A stretch of 62,327 bases of DNA, from NCBI GenBank assembly GCA_029936935.1, contig JAPYRQ010000003.1, positions 1-62,327 of the forward strand, read 5' to 3'. Shown one piece after another: positions 59,388 to 62,327 of the stretch. The notes beneath the pieces are model-generated. The model was not told the DNA's origin. It did no database searches and saw nothing but the letters and a program-made list of their open reading frames with translations. This DNA is from Dehalococcoidia bacterium. Lineage in GTDB: Bacteria > Chloroflexota > Dehalococcoidia > Lucifugimonadales > UBA1127. The stretch's first letter is position 1. Each line of letters begins with the position of its first letter. The position numbers and the translations under genes are program-made.

Positions 59388-59987
59388 TTAGTTGTTTTCT
59401 GCTTTTGATGGTTCTTCCGTGCTCTCGGCCTCTGTGGCCTTTATAACCACTACCTGGGAGGGCCGAAGCACCTTCCCGTTCATCTTGTAACCCTGTCGAG
59501 TGACCTCAAGGACTTCGCCCTCTTTGCGACCCGGTACGTCCAGGTAGGATACGATCTCATGTTCCCAGGGGTTGAATGCGAGGCCTTCAGCTTCGATGCG
59601 CTGTAGCCCTTCGCCCTCAAGGATGTTGCTCAGCTTCCGCTCGATGAGTCTGAAGCCTTCCAGCCATCCATTGGCTGCTTCTGAACCTGCTGCCGTGGTC
59701 TGGCCCAGCGCACGTTCAATGTCGTCCAGAGCAGGGAGTATGCGAAGAATGACCTGTGACTTGGCACTGCCAAGTAGCTCCAGCTTCTCCTCGTCAGTTC
59801 GCTTTCGGAAGTTGGCGAAGTCCGCCTGCCCACGCTGGGCAAAGGCTTTGAACTGCACCTTCTCACGCTCTGCCTCTTCAAGCCGCTCTTGCATCAGTTC
59901 CATCTCTGTGGCTTCAGGGCCTGGGAGAAGGCTGCCGCTAGGGGCTTCTTCTTCGCCCTCGGTTGGTTCTTCGCTGAACTCTTTCAA
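59388..59987 (-). CDS. grpE: Nucleotide exchange factor GrpE
   Basis: A 199-residue GrpE, which releases ADP from DnaK. An acidic N-terminus leads into a long coiled coil (EMELMQERLEEAEREKVQFKA and FANFRKRTDEEK) and a C-terminal beta wing (GLAFNPWEHEIVSYLDVPGRKEG). The start is TTG at 59985-59987, five bases after AAGGAGG. It is 10 bases after the hspR stop, so the two are co-translated. This order places grpE between hspR and dnaK. Confidence 0.95.
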   Translation of the reverse strand: MKEFSEEPTEGEEEAPSGSLLPGPEATEMELMQERLEEAEREKVQFKAFAQRGQADFANFRKRTDEEKLELLGSAKSQVILRILPALDDIERALGQTTAAGSEAANGWLEGFRLIERKLSNILEGEGLQRIEAEGLAFNPWEHEIVSYLDVPGRKEGEVLEVTRQGYKMNGKVLRPSQVVVIKATEAESTEEPSKAENN

Positions 59988-59997
59988 TCCGGCCTCC

Positions 59998-60519
59998 TTA
60001 TACTTGCGTGGGCGGCTCCATCAGCCGTGAATCCTGATCGTTGTAGTGGAGCAGCTCCAGCACGGACGACATAAGATGCTGCATGGCTTCCTGGCCGTTT
60101 GCGTCCAACTGTGTGCCCATCACCTTTTGCATGAGCTGGAGGCGGTTCACCATCTCCAGTGCAAGCTCTACACCCGCCAGGTTCATACCCCGGTCTTCAA
60201 CGAGGTGCTTGATCATGCGCAGGCGGCTGATATCCAAATCTGAGTAGTAACGGATCTGTCCACCGCTGCGGGAGGGGTTAACCAACCCCAAGCGCTCATA
60301 CTTTCGTAGCGTCTGAGGATGCATGTGCAGGATACGGGCCGTCACGCTGATGACGTAGACACCCTGAGAGGCTTCATCCTCTTCTGGTGTGGCCTGAGGC
60401 GGTGGGTCTGTTGGCTCAGGTAGCTGTGCGGGTTCATGCTGTGCTGCTGATTGCATACCGATATCCAGAGGGAATGATATCCCCGGGATGATGCGGATGC
60501 GACGGACTTTTGGAGCCAT
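59998..60519 (-). CDS. hspR: MerR-type heat-shock repressor HspR
   Basis: A 173-residue DNA-binding protein. An unusually long, proline-rich N-terminal part (about 1-50) precedes the MerR-type HTH: YVISVTARILHMHPQTLRKYERLGLVNPSRSGGQIRYYSDLDI. A coiled coil rich in Leu and Met follows. HspR represses dnaK operons, using DnaK as co-repressor, and is released by heat or unfolded protein. Here it is the first gene of the operon, while in actinobacteria hspR is commonly last after dnaK-grpE-dnaJ. A promoter with an inverted repeat over its -35 lies upstream (60555-60599). A shorter form starting at Met22 is possible. Confidence 0.9.
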   Translation of the reverse strand: MAPKVRRIRIIPGISFPLDIGMQSAAQHEPAQLPEPTDPPPQATPEEDEASQGVYVISVTARILHMHPQTLRKYERLGLVNPSRSGGQIRYYSDLDISRLRMIKHLVEDRGMNLAGVELALEMVNRLQLMQKVMGTQLDANGQEAMQHLMSSVLELLHYNDQDSRLMEPPTQV

Positions 60520-60554
60520 AGAGCTAACCTATTCCTTGCCAGTGCGTTATTAAT

Positions 60555-60599
60555 AGAGTAATAGTTGATACGCGGCGTGTCAAGAGTTATACTGCTTGA
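60555..60599 (-). promoter_or_regulatory. hspR-grpE-dnaK promoter with candidate operator
   Basis: On the minus strand, a perfect -35 TTGACA (60578-60583) and a -10 TACTCT (60555-60560) are 17 bases apart, about 36 bases before the hspR start. The inverted repeat TCAAG-N10-CTTGA (60580-60599) overlaps the -35. It uses the same half-site words as the HAIR element of HspR (CTTGAGT-N7-ACTCAAG), but facing the other way, so it is a candidate operator, not a proven HAIR. Confidence 0.7.
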
Positions 60600-60743
60600 T
60601 GCCGCAAGGATGTTGACCAGAAAATCGCGACGGAATCCGAAACGGATTTCATGCATCCAACCTGGCAGATGGAACGTTATACAAGGTAACAGCGTTCATA
60701 TACATGCAAGGCCCTTAGGGCCAAAAGGTAAAGGAGTTCCAGG

Positions 60744-60905
60744 ATGATCTATTTTAAGGCGTGTCCCAAGTGCAGGGGTGATATCCGTTTGCAAAACGAT
60801 GGTACCGGCGACGCTCTCCACTGCTTGCAGTGCGGATTTGAGCGAGCCGTTGCTCCCCATCTATTAGCAAAAGCTCGAGAGATGCGGAAGGTTCAAGCAG
60901 CCTAG
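60744..60905 (+). CDS. 53-residue zinc-ribbon protein
   Basis: A short gene from ATG 60744 to TAG 60905, with AAGGAG eight bases before the start. The product, MIYFKACPKCRGDIRLQ, continues with a CLQCG pair, so CPKC and CLQC can bind one zinc. The remainder is a basic helix (LLAKAREMRKVQAA). It looks like a small nucleic-acid-binding zinc ribbon. It is divergent from hspR and ends before a strong terminator. Confidence 0.75.
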   Translation: MIYFKACPKCRGDIRLQNDGTGDALHCLQCGFERAVAPHLLAKAREMRKVQAA

Positions 60906-60951
60906 CGTATTCACACTGACTCAGACGCCCTGCGTCTGCCTGCCTGATATA

Positions 60952-60981
60952 AAAGAAGGCCCCGTGATCGGGGCCTTCTTT
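60952..60981. terminator. Rho-independent terminator
   Basis: AAAGAAGGCCCCG (60952-60964) pairs with CGGGGCCTTCTTT (60969-60981) with loop TGAT and flanking A and T runs. It ends the zinc-ribbon transcript and the convergent DUF309 transcript. Confidence 0.92.
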
Positions 60982-60998
60982 CATTTTGTGCACAACCC

Positions 60999-61470
60999 CT
61001 ACAGCGTTATGAACGACACTCTTGGAAGGGCTCCCATCATTTGCCAACTCACATCTTTGTCGCGCTGGAGCAAATCCAACCTGTCTTTGAGCTGCAGGTT
61101 GAGCGAGTTTGTCTGTACTCCCATGAACGTTGGTGTCAACGGCGCAAGGTGGGCGGAGCGCAGCCGTCAACTGCGTCTTTGCTGCAGTGGCGTTGTGACG
61201 CTCGATTTGGAGCAGCCCGACAGCCGTCTTGATGAGGGCGTAGTAGAACAGCTTCATGGGGTAGGGGGCTTCTAACCAGATCGCTTCCAATGATTCATGG
61301 GCTTCAAAGTACAACCCGTCGTTCAGTTGCTGAAGGCATTGAGAGAATGAGGGAGAAGGAGTCGGAGTGCCTGCGATAAGGGCGTTCACTCCCTCACTTT
61401 CGAGGCGAGCTAGCCAAAAAGCATCGTGAGCAGGCCGCGATGCAGGGATGTCGGCTGGTTTTGGGGTCAT
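60999..61470 (-). pseudogene. DUF309-family gene with a frameshift
   Basis: The frame from ATG 61468-61470 contains the DUF309 core: CLQQLNDGLYFEAHESLEAIW, KLFYYALIKTAVGLLQIERHN. After TAALRPP the frame loses sense and would run on unnaturally through the terminator to the zinc-ribbon gene. The other frame resumes smoothly with SAHLAPLTPTFMG and LKDRLDLLQRDKDVSWQMM, stopping at 60999-61001. One missing base near 61155 accounts for this. DUF309 proteins have no established function. It is six bases after the sulfite-oxidase-like gene and was in its operon. Confidence 0.78.
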
Positions 61471-61476
61471 GCGACC

Positions 61477-62121
61477 TTAACCGTACCGTTGTTCCTTCCA
61501 AGGGTCGCCGACCATGTGGTACCCGCGTTGTTCCCAGAAGCCGGGCTTATCCTGAGCCATGAACTCTATGCCGTTGACCCACTTTGCGCTTTTCCACGCG
61601 TAAAGCTTGGGAACGATGAGTCGCAGCGGGCCGCCGTGGTCAACGCCCAGGTCTTCGCCCTCCTGCTTGTAGGCGAATATGACGTCGTCCTGCTGGAGGT
61701 CTAACAGCGATAAATTGGTGGTGTAGCCGCCGTAGCAGTGGAGCATGACATGGCTGGCCTCCGAGAGTGGCTTGATGAGTTTCATAATGTCCTGGATAGT
61801 GACGCCTTCCCACGCGTTGTCCAGTTGGCTCCATTGGGTCACACAGTGGAAGTCACTGGTCATGGCTGTTGCGGGTAACGCCTTGAACTCATCCCAGGAC
61901 CAGGTCAGCTCTTCTTCAACAAGGCCGAAGACCTTGAACTGCCAGGTCGCCATATCAACCTTGGGAGTGGAACCGAAGGTGAGGACAGGGAACTTATCGG
62001 TCAAGTACTGGCCTGCGGGGACTCGTGGGTCGCCTGTGTTCGCCATATCCTCATCAACTCCGTTAGGGTTTTGAACGGCACCTGCGCCGACAGAGAACAT
62101 CCGTGACGGCCACTGAAACAT
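61477..62121 (-). CDS. Sulfite-oxidase-fold (SUOX/YedY-like) molybdopterin oxidoreductase
   Basis: A 214-residue protein of the oxidoreductase molybdopterin-binding family. The molybdenum-coordinating Cys is in FHCVTQWS (Cys93). Motifs DHGGPLRLIVPKLYAWKSAKW and the WEQRGYH end are typical of the short bacterial members related to YedY/MsrP. No Tat signal is present, so it is probably cytosolic; the true start may be ATG 62046 (MANTGDPRVPAGQYLTDKFP), since the first 25 residues are not typical. Substrates of cytosolic forms are unknown. The DUF309 remnant follows it immediately. Confidence 0.87.
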   Translation of the reverse strand: MFQWPSRMFSVGAGAVQNPNGVDEDMANTGDPRVPAGQYLTDKFPVLTFGSTPKVDMATWQFKVFGLVEEELTWSWDEFKALPATAMTSDFHCVTQWSQLDNAWEGVTIQDIMKLIKPLSEASHVMLHCYGGYTTNLSLLDLQQDDVIFAYKQEGEDLGVDHGGPLRLIVPKLYAWKSAKWVNGIEFMAQDKPGFWEQRGYHMVGDPWKEQRYG

Positions 62122-62205
62122 TCTTGCCTACTTCATAATCGCTGTTTGCGCCATCGTACCCACACAAATCAGGCCTGTCAAAACAATCTCTCAACATCCT
62201 GCTTA

Positions 62206-62245
62206 GGTAGCCGCCAGGAATATGGATCCAGGGCCTTGCTCTGGC
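62206..62245 (+). repeat. Dispersed hairpin repeat copy
   Basis: GGTAGCCGCCAGG, then ATATGGATCCAGGGC-CTT-GCTCTGG. The arms are CCAGGGC and GCTCTGG, with one G-T pair. It ends two bases before the stop codon of the DUF1015 gene. Confidence 0.6.
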
Positions 62246-62247
62246 TT

Positions 62248-62327
62248 CTAGATGTCGCCGGTCAGGAGATTCATCACCAATCCCGTCGGCAGCTTGGGCA
62301 TGAAGAAGGTGCTCTTTGGTGGCAGCC
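62248..62327 (-). CDS. DUF1015-family protein, C-terminal end only
   Basis: The last 25 residues of a gene entering from the right edge, ending ATC TAG (stop at 62248-62250). The peptide reads LPPKSTFFMPKLPTGLV and ends LLTGDI. The PxKSTxFxPKLxTGL signature is the usual end of DUF1015 proteins (SerC-linked in some genomes, function unknown). Only the end is visible. Confidence 0.6.
   Translation of the reverse strand, partial: LPPKSTFFMPKLPTGLVMNLLTGDI

Noticed and set aside
60754-61470. A single 238-residue protein on the minus strand
   Set aside because: Only the first part is DUF309-like. The rest runs through a terminator and the opposite zinc-ribbon gene, while the other frame continues the family pattern.
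1-62327. CRISPR array, prophage or transposase
   Set aside because: No regularly spaced repeats, phage structural genes or transposase frames were found on either strand.

Overview
The window is a gene-dense stretch (roughly mid-50s % G+C by eye) of a free-living bacterium, most likely a marine Chloroflexota of the SAR202 / Dehalococcoidia type. This placement is inference. It rests on four phthalate-type Rieske proteins, a luciferase-like flavin monooxygenase, a CoxMSL-type molybdenum hydroxylase, MetE-like, OsmC and RidA proteins, and an hspR-first dnaK operon. No rRNA gene or strong taxonomic marker is present. No phage, insertion sequence or CRISPR array was seen.

Layout. 0-3.5 kb: ornithine cyclodeaminase-like gene (partial), a Rieske-family protein with altered metal ligands, and an MFS transporter. 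3.5-12.5 kb: housekeeping genes recF, ppdK with a structured leader, a large repeat-containing membrane protein, and mutS2. 12.5-20.8 kb: a broken response regulator, a GH114-like lipoprotein, a RidA-like protein, an AIR-synthase-like enzyme with an EamA transporter, tRNA-Asn, a cysteine-free A-type Fe-S-carrier-like protein, a TauE transporter, and a patch of small orphan genes with a shared upstream element. 20.8-29.2 kb: a catabolic block of alpha/beta hydrolase, ThDP enzyme, a MOSC remnant, a LigB-type ring-cleavage dioxygenase and three Rieske oxygenases in tandem. 29.3-36.9 kb: hemerythrin, a NarL-type two-component pair, a zinc ribbon, an LLM monooxygenase, amt-glnK and a run of tiny membrane or metal-binding proteins. 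37-43 kb: SDR, a three-subunit molybdenum hydroxylase with a MoaD-like protein, and an aminotransferase. 43-49 kb: a selenium/sulfur-flavoured group with DinB protein, senB, senA, OsmC, RidA and a MetE-like enzyme. 49-57 kb: membrane proteins, a LicD fusion, a Gfo/Idh oxidoreductase, a direct-repeat-flanked amidohydrolase next to initiator tRNA, an AcuC-like deacetylase, a broken methyltransferase and a PAC2 protein. 57-62 kb: dnaK, grpE and hspR, a 53-residue zinc ribbon, a broken DUF309 gene, a sulfite-oxidase-fold enzyme and the end of a DUF1015 gene.

How the genes work together. The 24-29 kb oxygenases could hydroxylate and then cleave aromatic rings, and the hydrolase and ThDP enzyme could process the products. 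The CoxMSL-like enzyme and the LLM monooxygenase fit an oxidative lifestyle on refractory organic matter. SenA and SenB point to selenoneine synthesis. Amt and GlnK handle ammonium. A dispersed hairpin-bearing repeat (about eight copies or fragments) sits at gene ends throughout. Several genes are broken by indels or deletions, either true decay or assembly error.
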